Of a stretch of 38,486 nucleotides of DNA, positions 17,996-26,041 are shown piece after piece; within the stretch, counting starts at the first letter, position 1; each line of letters starts with the position of its first letter. A model generated the notes under the pieces. It was not told the origin of the DNA and did no database searches. It saw only the letters and a program-made list of their open reading frames with translations. The position numbers were made by a program, and so were the translations under genes. Source of the DNA: an uncultured Lachnospiraceae bacterium (lineage in GTDB: Bacteria > Bacillota > Clostridia > Lachnospirales > Lachnospiraceae); NCBI GenBank assembly GCA_947625015.1, contig CANQMR010000028.1, positions 1 through 38,486 on the forward strand. The letters are read 5' to 3'.

Positions 17996-18038
17996 AGATT
18001 AGCATAGTTTGTTAGCACTGTCAAGTGGTGAGTGCTAA
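17996..18038 (-). promoter_or_regulatory. clpB promoter with CIRCE operator
   Basis: The inverted repeat TTAGCACTG-N9-GAGTGCTAA at 18012-18038 matches CIRCE except for one base in the left arm. On the minus strand TTGACA (18024-18019) lies inside the element and is followed after 17 bases by TAATCT (18001-17996). HrcA bound here would block the -35 box, giving heat-shock derepression of clpB. Confidence 0.92.
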
Positions 18039-18086
18039 AATTTTCAGACAATTCAGAACATAGAAAAAATATACCATGCAAAGTAT

Positions 18087-19079
18087 TTATTCTAACCTTT
18101 CTAATTCTTTGATACTCTCCATAAAATGTTGTTCTACTGGTGAAAGCAAGTCATCTTGCTTTTTTTGGTATTTTTCATATTCTTCATGTGCTTTTTCAAT
18201 AGCCTGTTTATGCGTCACGCGACCTTTTGTTTTCAAAATATCCCGTCTGGTCATTTTCAAATAATCGTCAATCGTCTCAAGCCAATCCTTCATATACATC
18301 GGTTCATGCGCTAACGCCCGTACTTCCGCAATATCAAGATATGCAGACACAATTTTATTCAACGCATCCAATTCTGTCTGAGTCAGATAATTCTTGGCAA
18401 TCTCGGTATCTGAACGCTTAATCTGTTTTCCCTCCCATGATGTTAATCCCATATTTTCTTTTTCCGAATCTGCACGTTGATAAACAATTTCTGCTGCTGT
18501 ATGCTTATGTGCTGCCCAGTGCATTTTATTTTGCACCTGTTTAAAAAACAGAATGGATGCTTCTGCGCTGGGATTATAATCAATGCTGGTGGCATAAATT
18601 TCCAATACCTTTCTCCAGAAAACTTTTTCTGAAGTACGAATATCACGTATACGAGCTAATAATTCGTCAAAATAGTTTCCTCCGCCCAATCGTTTTAAGC
18701 GGTCATCATCTAATGCAAATCCTTTTTTCATATACTCTTTTAGAATAGAACTTGCCCAAATCCGAAACTGTACACCCCGCAAAGACTTCACACGATAGCC
18801 AACAGAAATAATAACATCCAGATTATAATAATCAATATCTCTGGATACACTCCGAGCTCCCTCTTTTTGAACTGTTGCAAATTTTGCAACAGTTGCATCC
18901 CGCCGAAGTTCTCCTTCCGCAAATATGTTGCTTATGTGTCTTGATATAGTTGATTTATTTCTCTGGAACAACTCCGCCATCTGTTCCAATGTCAGCCAGA
19001 CAGTATCTTCGTCCAAAGTAACTTCAATCCTCGTCAGACCATCTTCTGTAGTATACATGATAATGTTAGAATTATTCAA
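18087..19079 (-). CDS. Virulence RhuM-family protein
   Basis: 330 residues matching the RhuM family. The N-terminus holds a winged-helix-like part ('TVWLTLEQMAELFQRNKSTISRHISNIF', about 27-54), then the conserved 'DIDYYNLDVIISVGYRVKS..GVQFRIWA' core (about 80-110), and a Fic/DOC-unrelated helical C-terminal region with 'RADSEKENMGLTSWEGK'. RhuM is of unknown biochemical function; relatives are found on pathogenicity islands and in defence or mobile regions. The start is TTG with AAGGAG ten bases ahead. It stands alone between clpB and the divergent SPFH gene, a position that suggests an acquired gene. Confidence 0.85.
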   Translation of the reverse strand: MNNSNIIMYTTEDGLTRIEVTLDEDTVWLTLEQMAELFQRNKSTISRHISNIFAEGELRRDATVAKFATVQKEGARSVSRDIDYYNLDVIISVGYRVKSLRGVQFRIWASSILKEYMKKGFALDDDRLKRLGGGNYFDELLARIRDIRTSEKVFWRKVLEIYATSIDYNPSAEASILFFKQVQNKMHWAAHKHTAAEIVYQRADSEKENMGLTSWEGKQIKRSDTEIAKNYLTQTELDALNKIVSAYLDIAEVRALAHEPMYMKDWLETIDDYLKMTRRDILKTKGRVTHKQAIEKAHEEYEKYQKKQDDLLSPVEQHFMESIKELERLE

Positions 19080-19252
19080 TTTGCTTACACTCCTTAAAAA
19101 TATCCTAATATTTCTTTGTTTTTATGTAATCATTATTCCTCAGTTACATTTGTTAATCTTTTGGAACATATGTTCTTTTTATTTTATCATATTCAGTAAT
19201 ATCCTGCAACTTCAAGTGTAATATAAAAAGATTTATTTTCAAAAAAATAATG

Positions 19253-19300
19253 TTGACAAATCTTATTTCTGGTTATATTATAATGATATCATTTTAATAT
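19253..19300 (+). promoter_or_regulatory. Promoter and 26-bp palindromic operator of the SPFH gene
   Basis: TTGACA at 19253-19258 is followed after 17 bases by TATTAT at 19276-19281. Over the -10 and probable start site lies a 26-base palindrome (19275-19300): ATATTA-T-AATGATATCATT-T-TAATAT, symmetrical except for one T/T pair, with a perfect 12-base core at 19282-19293. This is where a repressor operator would sit. Confidence 0.75.
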
Positions 19301-19336
19301 CACTTTGTACATTCCGTACAAGAACAGGAGGAGAGT

Positions 19337-20347
19337 ATGAAAGAAACGAAAAAACAAATCGAAGAAAAAGAAATCACTTCCCAATCAGGCTTTATTATGC
19401 TGTTTGTCACAATCTTAGGTTTCATCGCATCCATAGCAATCTTCATAGTCGGAATCAGTCTGTCAGAACATTCGGGCGCTGCTGCGGCCTGCGGCATTAT
19501 TTTGGGTTTTATCTTATTTATTGTCTGCTGTATTTTCTGCGGCGGGTTCCATGTAATCAACCCCAATGAAGCCATGGTTATGACTTTGTTCGGCAGCTAC
19601 TACGGCACAATTAAGAAACCGGGATTTTACTTTACCAATCCCTTCGCCGGCGCTGTAGCCCCTTCCAATCCGCAAAAGGAAAGCAACGCAAAGAGCAATC
19701 TTCAGGAAACGCAAACTGCTGTTACTATCGACTTGAATATAAAAAAGAAAGTTTCCCTTAAGACCATGACATTGGACAATGGGCGGCAGAAGGTAAATGA
19801 TGTGCTGGGTAATCCCATTATCATCGGCGCCATTGTCATCTGGAAGGTGACGGACCCGACCAAAGCCGTATTTAATGTGGAAAACTATCAGACCTACTTA
19901 TCCATTCAGTGCGACTCCACCATCCGGAAAATTACCCGCTTATATCCCTATGATTTATTAGATGAGGATGAGTCGGAGGAGGCAGACGAGAAAACCCTGC
20001 GGGGCAGCAGTCAGGAAATTGCCGAATCCATGCGGGACGAACTGCAGCTCCGGGTTGTAAACGCCGGTATCGAAGTGGAGGAGGTGCGGATTACCCACCT
20101 TTCCTATGCAGAAGAAATTGCCGCTGCTATGCTGCAAAAACAACAGGCCGCCGCTGTAATCGCAGCCCGCAAGAAAATCGTGGAGGGCGCTGTCGGCATG
20201 GTGGATATGGCAATCAAGCAGCTCAATGATGATGAAATTGTCCTGTTAGACGACGAGCGCAAGGCAGCCATGGTGAGCAATCTCTTAGTGGTCCTTTGCG
20301 GCAACAAGGAGGCGCAGCCCATTGTAAACAGCGGCTCCATATATTAA
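19337..20347 (+). CDS. SPFH (Band 7/stomatin-like) membrane protein
   Basis: 336 residues. Two closely spaced membrane helices (about 18-42 and 48-70) are followed by an SPFH domain (about 70-270) that begins 'GFHVINPNEAMVMTLFGSYYGTIKKPGFYFTNPF', with the usual 'IDLNIKKKVSLKTMTLDNGRQKVNDVLGNPI' and 'WKVTDPTKAVFNVENYQ' segments. The end is Ala/Gln-rich helical ('EEIAAAMLQKQQAAAVIAARKKIVEGA'), as in oligomerising SPFH scaffolds. GGAGGAG precedes the ATG. A small ribbon-helix-helix gene follows by 66 bases; the pair recurs in bacteria (from general knowledge). Role: membrane microdomain scaffold, precise function unknown. Confidence 0.9.
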   Translation: MKETKKQIEEKEITSQSGFIMLFVTILGFIASIAIFIVGISLSEHSGAAAACGIILGFILFIVCCIFCGGFHVINPNEAMVMTLFGSYYGTIKKPGFYFTNPFAGAVAPSNPQKESNAKSNLQETQTAVTIDLNIKKKVSLKTMTLDNGRQKVNDVLGNPIIIGAIVIWKVTDPTKAVFNVENYQTYLSIQCDSTIRKITRLYPYDLLDEDESEEADEKTLRGSSQEIAESMRDELQLRVVNAGIEVEEVRITHLSYAEEIAAAMLQKQQAAAVIAARKKIVEGAVGMVDMAIKQLNDDEIVLLDDERKAAMVSNLLVVLCGNKEAQPIVNSGSIY

Positions 20348-20368
20348 GCTGGAACATTTTATAAACTT

Positions 20369-20380
20369 ATATTATAATAT
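20369..20380. repeat. Palindrome ATATTATAATAT between SPFH and RHH genes
   Basis: A perfect 12-base palindrome in the 66-base gap. Its first ten bases, ATATTATAAT, equal the left arm of the operator at 19275-19284. It could be a second binding site or an internal -10; its AT-rich nature makes chance possible. Confidence 0.4.
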
Positions 20381-20413
20381 TTTTAATTTACTAACCACAG
20401 GAAGGCAGATTGT

Positions 20414-20671
20414 ATGACCGAAAAAGATTTATCCAAAAAAGAAATGGAATTACAAAAACGTCTGGAGCAGGTTAAGGCTTTAGAACAGGATATTAAGAAT
20501 CGGGAAAAGACTGTCCGCGATAAGGAAAAGGCCAAGAAGCAGGTGCTTCTCCGCCTTTCCCCTTCCCTGTGGAACGACTTGGCCCGCTGGGCTGATGAAG
20601 ACTTCCGTTCCATCAACGGACAGATTGAATTTCTCTTGTCTGAGGCTGTGCGCCGTCATAAAAAATCATGA
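20414..20671 (+). CDS. Coiled-coil plus Arc-like ribbon-helix-helix protein
   Basis: 85 residues. The first ~45 are a strongly charged coiled coil ('KKEMELQKRLEQVKALEQDIKNREKTVRDKEKAKK'). The last ~40 ('QVLLRLSPSLWNDLARWADEDFRSINGQIEFLLSEAVRRHKKS') match the Arc/MetJ RHH fold: a beta strand followed by two helices, with 'SINGQIEFLL' typical of Arc-like proteins. AGGAAGG precedes the ATG. It follows the SPFH gene in a probable operon and is a candidate binder of the palindrome over the SPFH promoter. Its stop overlaps the convergent YfhO gene by six bases. Confidence 0.85.
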   Translation: MTEKDLSKKEMELQKRLEQVKALEQDIKNREKTVRDKEKAKKQVLLRLSPSLWNDLARWADEDFRSINGQIEFLLSEAVRRHKKS

Positions 20672-23236
20672 CTTACCGCGCCTTATTCTCTGCCGAAGCT
20701 GCCAAAATCCAAAGACTGCAAGGCAGACCAGACTGACGCACAGCCCCGGTCTATAGCCGGGCGCCTCAAAACGGATTTTTACCATATGCTTTCCCGCAGA
20801 TAAGGGAAACCCCACAAAGGCGGTATTCACCATTTCCGGCTCTATCTTTTCCCCGTCTACAGAAACCGCATAACCCTTCCGGTAGGGATAAGAGGTAATG
20901 AAATAACCGGATTTCGGCATATCAATTCTTCCCCAATATACATTTTTACCATCTTCCGGCATTTCCTTTACCGATGACGCCGCTATAATTTGGGAATGGC
21001 GCATGGCCTCTTTTTTTGCCGTATATAATCTGACCTGATAAATCTCATAATTTCCCCCGGAAAATTCCAGTTTCAGTTCCTTAAGCGTTTCTTCCCCTTC
21101 CAATATATAGATAAAATTATGGTTACCGTTCGGGTAGGGCGCCGCCGCAGAGGACAGCTTATTACGGACGCCGTTTATATCAATCACCACTGCCTTTCCG
21201 TCGCTGCTGGTTACTTCAAAGCTTAATAACAGGATTTGGTCTGACAGGGGGTTTGCGAGATGTAAGGTACGGGTTTCTTTTTTCCCTGCCGGAGCAAATA
21301 AGCTTTCTCCGCCCTCTTCCACAAAAAAGGTATCCGCATTTTCCCTTTTGATATGAGAACTAAATGTTCCATCTTCTTTATTTTGCCGCTGCGCTTTTTC
21401 GCTTTCCCGCAGTTTGAGGCCAGGGGACTGCGCCTTCTCACCTGCCGGCTGTTCCAAAAATGCCTGGGCCGCTTTCTCCTTTACCACAGCATGGCTGCAC
21501 AACGCCTCTAAATTATCCGGAAAGGACAGGTTATCATAGGCGCTCTCTCCCATCAGCTCGGTTGTTCCATAGCAGACCGGCAGCACATTTTCAGACCTTG
21601 CCAGTACATAATCCCCATTTTTTGCTATCACGCCGTACCCGGCGGGAACCGCCTCCTCCCTTGTCATAAGATATTTCATTCCCATAAGATAACGGAACAG
21701 GCAGTTCTGCCCGGAGGCCAGCGCCACCCGGTTGTTGTAACTGATTGGGTTGTGCAAGGTGTCATAATAATAACCGGCATAGGCGCTATTGGTAATGGAA
21801 GAATACATGGCCGTCCTGCCCGCCACGCCGCCCTGCCACACATTACAGCTTGTGTAGCCGTCACACAGCACATCAAAGCGGTAATCCGCATCTGTCACAT
21901 AAGCGGCTAACTGTTCCCCGGTAAAATGCTCCTGCCTTTCATCTGACAGAGCGATATAGGTTTCATGGCCGTTTACAATCATGCCAACGCAGAGGGGAAC
22001 CAGGAAAATAACGGCAAAGGCCGCCGGTTTTTTTCTCCCTGACCTTCCCTGAAAGCCTTTAAAGAACACCCATACGGCGAGAAGCAAAGCGTCTGCCACC
22101 CCCGCAAAGGTCAAAATTTCCTTTTTCATAAATAACAGCGGCGTCAGGCTGAACAGCAGGATAAGCAGAGAATCATCCTGTTTTTTATCATATAACTCCT
22201 GCAAGGTCATAGCAGTCTCTAGTACCAGCAATGGTGCAAAGGGAATCAATATTTTAGCGCGGGCATAGAGAAACCCGTTTAAAATGAGACAAACCACAGG
22301 AAAAAGAAGACAAAAAAGCACTGTGGCGGATAAAAACCGACGGCAGCGGTTTTGCAGGGATAACAGCAGACAGTAAAGAGTAATCAGCGTCATGCCGCAG
22401 CCATAGGGCGAGTAGAGCAATCCCCCAAGGCTTAAATCCACCATTTTAAGCGGCGCCATGGAAAAACTTCCTCCGTCCTTGCCGGAGGACAGGATATCAA
22501 GTCCTGTAGGCAGAAGCAAAACCATTGCCATGCCAACGGAAAGCGCCACCGGAAAAATCAGCTTTCCCAAAGAGGAAACCGCCCGTTTCCAGCCGCCCTG
22601 CATGGAATTTTTATGGACTGTATAGATACCGATTACTGCCAGGCAGGCGATCGAATAATAAAAGCTGTGCAGGTAAATCATGCACAGGGAAATAACCAGC
22701 AAACCACCCTTACCTTTTTCACAAAGCCGGTCCACGCCCAGCAACGCCAACAGCAAAAAGGGCATATAGTTGACAAACATAATCTGGTGATGAGCCTGAT
22801 AAAAGCAGGCTGCGCAGGCAAGCAAAATCCCGCCGCCAAAGGCGAACCATTTTCTCATGCCCTGCTTTTTCAGCCAGATATAACACAGATTGACACTGGC
22901 AATCACCCCAAGAACGCTATATGCAGAAATAATATATTTCATGGGAATCTCAGGAAGAAGGCAGGAAATCAGCACATCCGGGCGCAGCAGCCCATAATAG
23001 GAAAAATCGTAGATACTGCTTCCCGCTCCGAGAGGAATATACTGTGGAGTCAGGGAACCGGTATTTAGCACAGCCTGCCTTATGCTCTCTGCAATTCCCA
23101 CATGCTGGCTGTACCAGTCCCCCTCAGAACCGAAAAGATTGCCGCTCCCCACAGGTAAAAGAAGGAGAAGCATTGTGATACCGGATAGCAGAATGTGTCG
23201 CCATATATCCGCCCGGTAATCTTTTTTTAGTTGCAT
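20666..23236 (-). CDS. YfhO-family polytopic membrane glycosyltransferase-like protein
   Basis: About 856 residues. A GT-C-like N-terminal half carries roughly a dozen membrane helices and the acidic loop 'GSEGDWYSQHVGIAESIR' after helix 1, as in YfhO. The large C-terminal extracellular domain (about 430-830) is followed by a final helix ('PGLCVSLVCLAVFGFW'). YfhO of Bacillus is implicated in adding sugar side chains to lipoteichoic acid; a similar role in surface-polymer glycosylation is likely here, using a lipid-linked donor. An in-frame TTG at 23281 is the longest start, but ATG 23236 has GGTGA five bases upstream. It lies downstream of the kinase gene by about 125 bases. Confidence 0.85.
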   Translation of the reverse strand: MQLKKDYRADIWRHILLSGITMLLLLLPVGSGNLFGSEGDWYSQHVGIAESIRQAVLNTGSLTPQYIPLGAGSSIYDFSYYGLLRPDVLISCLLPEIPMKYIISAYSVLGVIASVNLCYIWLKKQGMRKWFAFGGGILLACAACFYQAHHQIMFVNYMPFLLLALLGVDRLCEKGKGGLLVISLCMIYLHSFYYSIACLAVIGIYTVHKNSMQGGWKRAVSSLGKLIFPVALSVGMAMVLLLPTGLDILSSGKDGGSFSMAPLKMVDLSLGGLLYSPYGCGMTLITLYCLLLSLQNRCRRFLSATVLFCLLFPVVCLILNGFLYARAKILIPFAPLLVLETAMTLQELYDKKQDDSLLILLFSLTPLLFMKKEILTFAGVADALLLAVWVFFKGFQGRSGRKKPAAFAVIFLVPLCVGMIVNGHETYIALSDERQEHFTGEQLAAYVTDADYRFDVLCDGYTSCNVWQGGVAGRTAMYSSITNSAYAGYYYDTLHNPISYNNRVALASGQNCLFRYLMGMKYLMTREEAVPAGYGVIAKNGDYVLARSENVLPVCYGTTELMGESAYDNLSFPDNLEALCSHAVVKEKAAQAFLEQPAGEKAQSPGLKLRESEKAQRQNKEDGTFSSHIKRENADTFFVEEGGESLFAPAGKKETRTLHLANPLSDQILLLSFEVTSSDGKAVVIDINGVRNKLSSAAAPYPNGNHNFIYILEGEETLKELKLEFSGGNYEIYQVRLYTAKKEAMRHSQIIAASSVKEMPEDGKNVYWGRIDMPKSGYFITSYPYRKGYAVSVDGEKIEPEMVNTAFVGFPLSAGKHMVKIRFEAPGYRPGLCVSLVCLAVFGFWQLRQRIRRGKS

Positions 23237-23361
23237 TTCATTCACCGTCCCGCTTACTTTGTCAGCCGGATTTCGTTTCAAAACCGGTCTGCGATATGTA
23301 AGTGTAAAGGACAGTTCTTATTTTTTTGCTGTCAAATTTTTTAAGTATTCTTATATTTTTC

Positions 23362-24642
23362 TTAATTGGAAATTAATTTATGCACAGGAAAAGTAAGTAT
23401 TGCCTTAAACTGGTCGCAGTCAATACGAATGTCAAACTCCCCGCCTAAGGCGCTTGCATAAGCGCTGACAATGGCAAGCCCTAACCCGTTTCCGTCACTG
23501 GTTCTGGCCTTATCTCCCCTGGCAAAACGCTCCATAATATCTTCCTTTTCAAAATCCATCTGATATCCCGCCGTATTGGTAAATTCCAGATTCAGCGTCT
23601 TTTCTCCGTTTTCCTTTTCTTCCATATAGGTTTTGACAAATACGCGGGTGCCTGCCGCTGAATATTTCAGCGCATTCTCCATTAAATTCTGGCAAATCCG
23701 GTACAGATACAAATTATCCGCAATGATAACCGTATCCTCTTTTGTAAACTGCTTCACAAAATGCAGCCCGCTTTCCTCCATGTTATCCGCCATATCTGCA
23801 AACACCTGCTCCATAAGGCGGTTTAACTCGATCTGCTCCTTTTTCAGTTCCACATTGCCGCTGCTGACCTTGGCCAGGGTAAACAAGCTTTCCACCATCT
23901 CCTTAAGCCTTGCCGCCTTGTCAGAAATCACCTCCACATAATCTCTTACCGTATCATTTAATTCTTCTTTTTTCATCAGCTCGATATAGCCTACCATAGA
24001 GGTAAGGGGCGTTTTTAAATCATGGGACACATTGGTAATCAGGTCTACCTTAAGCTGGTCGCTCCGGGATACCTGTTCCCTGCTTCGCCGCTCCATCTCT
24101 AATGCCTCGTCCAGTCTTTTTTTGTTCATCTTAGCCATGGAAAGCATATAGGAATCTAATTTCTCCTTCATGAATCCGGTTATTACCCTCTGCGCGATGA
24201 TATAATTGACGAAAACAAAAATGACCATCAGATAGCCGGAAGCATAATTGGCATACCAGATGCCATTATAGGAATGCATCTGATAGGAAAAATACCACAA
24301 AGACAGCAGAAACAGAATCAGGCTGATTACAGACAGGCTTTTTTGCTGCTCCCGGCCTTTCGCTTTCCAGACTTCATAAAAATCCTCTCCCTCCGGCAGC
24401 CAGTTTCTGTACTTATTTTGCAAATACTCCCGAAGGGCGCCATGCAGTCCCGTTCCAAACAGGGAAATGCCGACAACGCCGAAAAACAATGCCTCCTCTG
24501 TGGGATGCCAGTTCCGGTAAAAAACCAGATTATACAAAAAAGCGCTGCCAAACAGCAAAAACAATATGCTTTTGATGAGCTTCCGCTTTGCTTTTACAAA
24601 ACGGAATATACTTTTAATTGTATTTTTCCATTTTGTAACCAA
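23362..24642 (-). CDS. VanS-like sensor histidine kinase
   Basis: 426 residues. Helices are at about 22-44, 48-66, 100-120 and 128-150. The 'SHDLKTPLTSMVGYIELM' H-box puts the phosphorylated His at residue 207, followed by N-box 'QNLMENALKYS' and G-box 'GNGLGLAIVSAYA'. The short extracellular loops suggest membrane-embedded sensing, as in bacitracin- or cell-envelope-stress kinases. Its start overlaps the regulator gene by 29 bases. It is most probably part of the system that controls the upstream three-gene ABC exporter. Confidence 0.93.
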   Translation of the reverse strand: MVTKWKNTIKSIFRFVKAKRKLIKSILFLLFGSAFLYNLVFYRNWHPTEEALFFGVVGISLFGTGLHGALREYLQNKYRNWLPEGEDFYEVWKAKGREQQKSLSVISLILFLLSLWYFSYQMHSYNGIWYANYASGYLMVIFVFVNYIIAQRVITGFMKEKLDSYMLSMAKMNKKRLDEALEMERRSREQVSRSDQLKVDLITNVSHDLKTPLTSMVGYIELMKKEELNDTVRDYVEVISDKAARLKEMVESLFTLAKVSSGNVELKKEQIELNRLMEQVFADMADNMEESGLHFVKQFTKEDTVIIADNLYLYRICQNLMENALKYSAAGTRVFVKTYMEEKENGEKTLNLEFTNTAGYQMDFEKEDIMERFARGDKARTSDGNGLGLAIVSAYASALGGEFDIRIDCDQFKAILTFPVHKLISN

Positions 24643-25315
24643 TTCCCCACACCACCTTTACATATCTTGGATTTTTCGGATCAATCTCTATCTTTTCCCG
24701 GATATGCCGAATATGTACCATTACCGTATTTTCCACGCCGTAATCCGCCTGCTCGTCCCAAACATTTTCATAAATCTGTTCTGCGGAAAACACCTGTCCC
24801 GCATGTTCCATCAGCAGGCTGAGAATCTTATACTCCTTTGCCGTCAGTTTAATCTCCTCTCCCTCTGCGATTACCATGCGCTGCTTTTTATCAAGCACCA
24901 GTCCACCGTTTACCACTGTATCACTGTCTGCCGGCGGCTTTCCGCTGCCCCAGATGTTATAACGGCGAAGCTGCGCCTTTACCCGGGCAGTCAGCTCCGC
25001 CGGATTATAGGGTTTGCTGATATAATCATCTGCGCCTAACACCAGACCGGAAACCTTGTCGCTTTCCTCCGTCTTGGCAGACAAAATGATAACCGGTATC
25101 CTGTGTTTTTCCCTGACCTTCATCAGGGCCGACAGCCCGTTAAGTCTCGGCATCATCACATCCAATAGAATTAAATCCACCTGATTTGCCTCTAACACCT
25201 CTAAGGCCTCCATTCCGTCGTAAGCCTTCAGCACATTATACCCTTCATACTTCAAAAGTTCTCCTAAGGAATACACGATATCTTTATTGTCGTCTACAAT
25301 TAAAACCGTTTCCAT
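24614..25315 (-). CDS. VanR-like OmpR-family response regulator
   Basis: 233 residues. The receiver domain contains acidic D8-D9, phosphoacceptor D52 in 'LILLDVMMP', and 'YISKPYNPAEL'. The winged helix (about 135-230) has 'LTAKEYKILSLLMEHAGQVFSAEQIYENVW' and ends 'VVWGIGYKMEKY'. The gene has its own promoter region (25361-25414) with two tandem 11-mers at the place an activator would bind. The same type of tandem 11-mer is found before the ABC operon, which supports a direct regulatory link. Confidence 0.94.
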   Translation of the reverse strand: METVLIVDDNKDIVYSLGELLKYEGYNVLKAYDGMEALEVLEANQVDLILLDVMMPRLNGLSALMKVREKHRIPVIILSAKTEESDKVSGLVLGADDYISKPYNPAELTARVKAQLRRYNIWGSGKPPADSDTVVNGGLVLDKKQRMVIAEGEEIKLTAKEYKILSLLMEHAGQVFSAEQIYENVWDEQADYGVENTVMVHIRHIREKIEIDPKNPRYVKVVWGIGYKMEKYN

Positions 25316-25360
25316 ATCTATCCTCCGCGTCGACTAAATTCGCGCTCATTAAGTGCTCAT

Positions 25361-25414
25361 ATTATATCATGTTCCCCAAAAACAAACTTGAGATTTTTCT
25401 TAAATTTCTCTTAA
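25361..25414 (-). promoter_or_regulatory. Promoter of the VanR-like operon with tandem 11-mers
   Basis: TATAAT (minus strand, 25366-25361) has only a weak -35 (AAGTTT). Upstream, ATTTTTCTTAA (25393-25403) and ATTTCTCTTAA (25404-25414), plus-strand reading, form a perfect tandem of 11-mers that differ by one base. They would lie at about -40 to -60 relative to the start site, the usual activator position for OmpR-family regulators. Confidence 0.72.
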
Positions 25415-25417
25415 GTT

Positions 25418-26041
25418 TTACCGCCTCGACGCCCGCCGGATTAAGAGAGCGGCCACCATCATCAAAAGCCCCGCAGCCGCAATATATTTCTTGCCGTCCA
25501 TACTGCCATTGCTAAAGCCCATAAGCCAGAACTTTCCCAACGCCTTTCTGTTGCCCAAGGAAATGAGGTAATAGAGAAAAGGCATCATATAGGCAATGGC
25601 AATGTTGTCAATCAGGCTGTAAAACAAAAGCCCTAACCCTCCCATGCCTATACAGTTGGCCGCTGCCGCATAATAACATTTGCCGAAGTGAAATTCATTT
25701 TCTCCATATTTCAGCAGGATAAAAAATACGGCCAGTATCACCAGCAAAAACAACGCCGCCTGCAAAAGCCGGATCAGCCGGACTCCCGTAATCGGGAATT
25801 TTTTAGAGGCGACAACATCCCGGATATTGCTGTCTGAATCCGGTAAAAACAGAGGGACAAACAAAATCACGCCGAGAAAACTCAGATAAAATTCCGCAAT
25901 CTTTGCCACCTGGGGCTCGGTCAGATTTTTCACCCCCATAAGCAGCGGAGCCATCAGGCACAAAACCACTGCCGCCGCTATATGGGGAAGAAGATTATGC
26001 CTCCTGTTTACCCTTGCGATTTCCAAGCATTGTTCCCACAC
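25418..26041 (-). CDS. ABC transporter membrane subunit
   Basis: About 207 residues with six predicted membrane helices, ending in a basic tail 'LLIRRASRR'. It has no recognised catalytic motif; its place after a permease and ATPase marks it as the second membrane subunit of an ABC-2-like exporter. There is no ATG start: TTG at 26077 gives a longer version, while GTG 26041 has AAGGGGG nine bases ahead and leaves a 47-base overlap with the preceding gene. I prefer the GTG. Confidence 0.72.
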   Translation of the reverse strand: MWEQCLEIARVNRRHNLLPHIAAAVVLCLMAPLLMGVKNLTEPQVAKIAEFYLSFLGVILFVPLFLPDSDSNIRDVVASKKFPITGVRLIRLLQAALFLLVILAVFFILLKYGENEFHFGKCYYAAAANCIGMGGLGLLFYSLIDNIAIAYMMPFLYYLISLGNRKALGKFWLMGFSNGSMDGKKYIAAAGLLMMVAALLIRRASRR

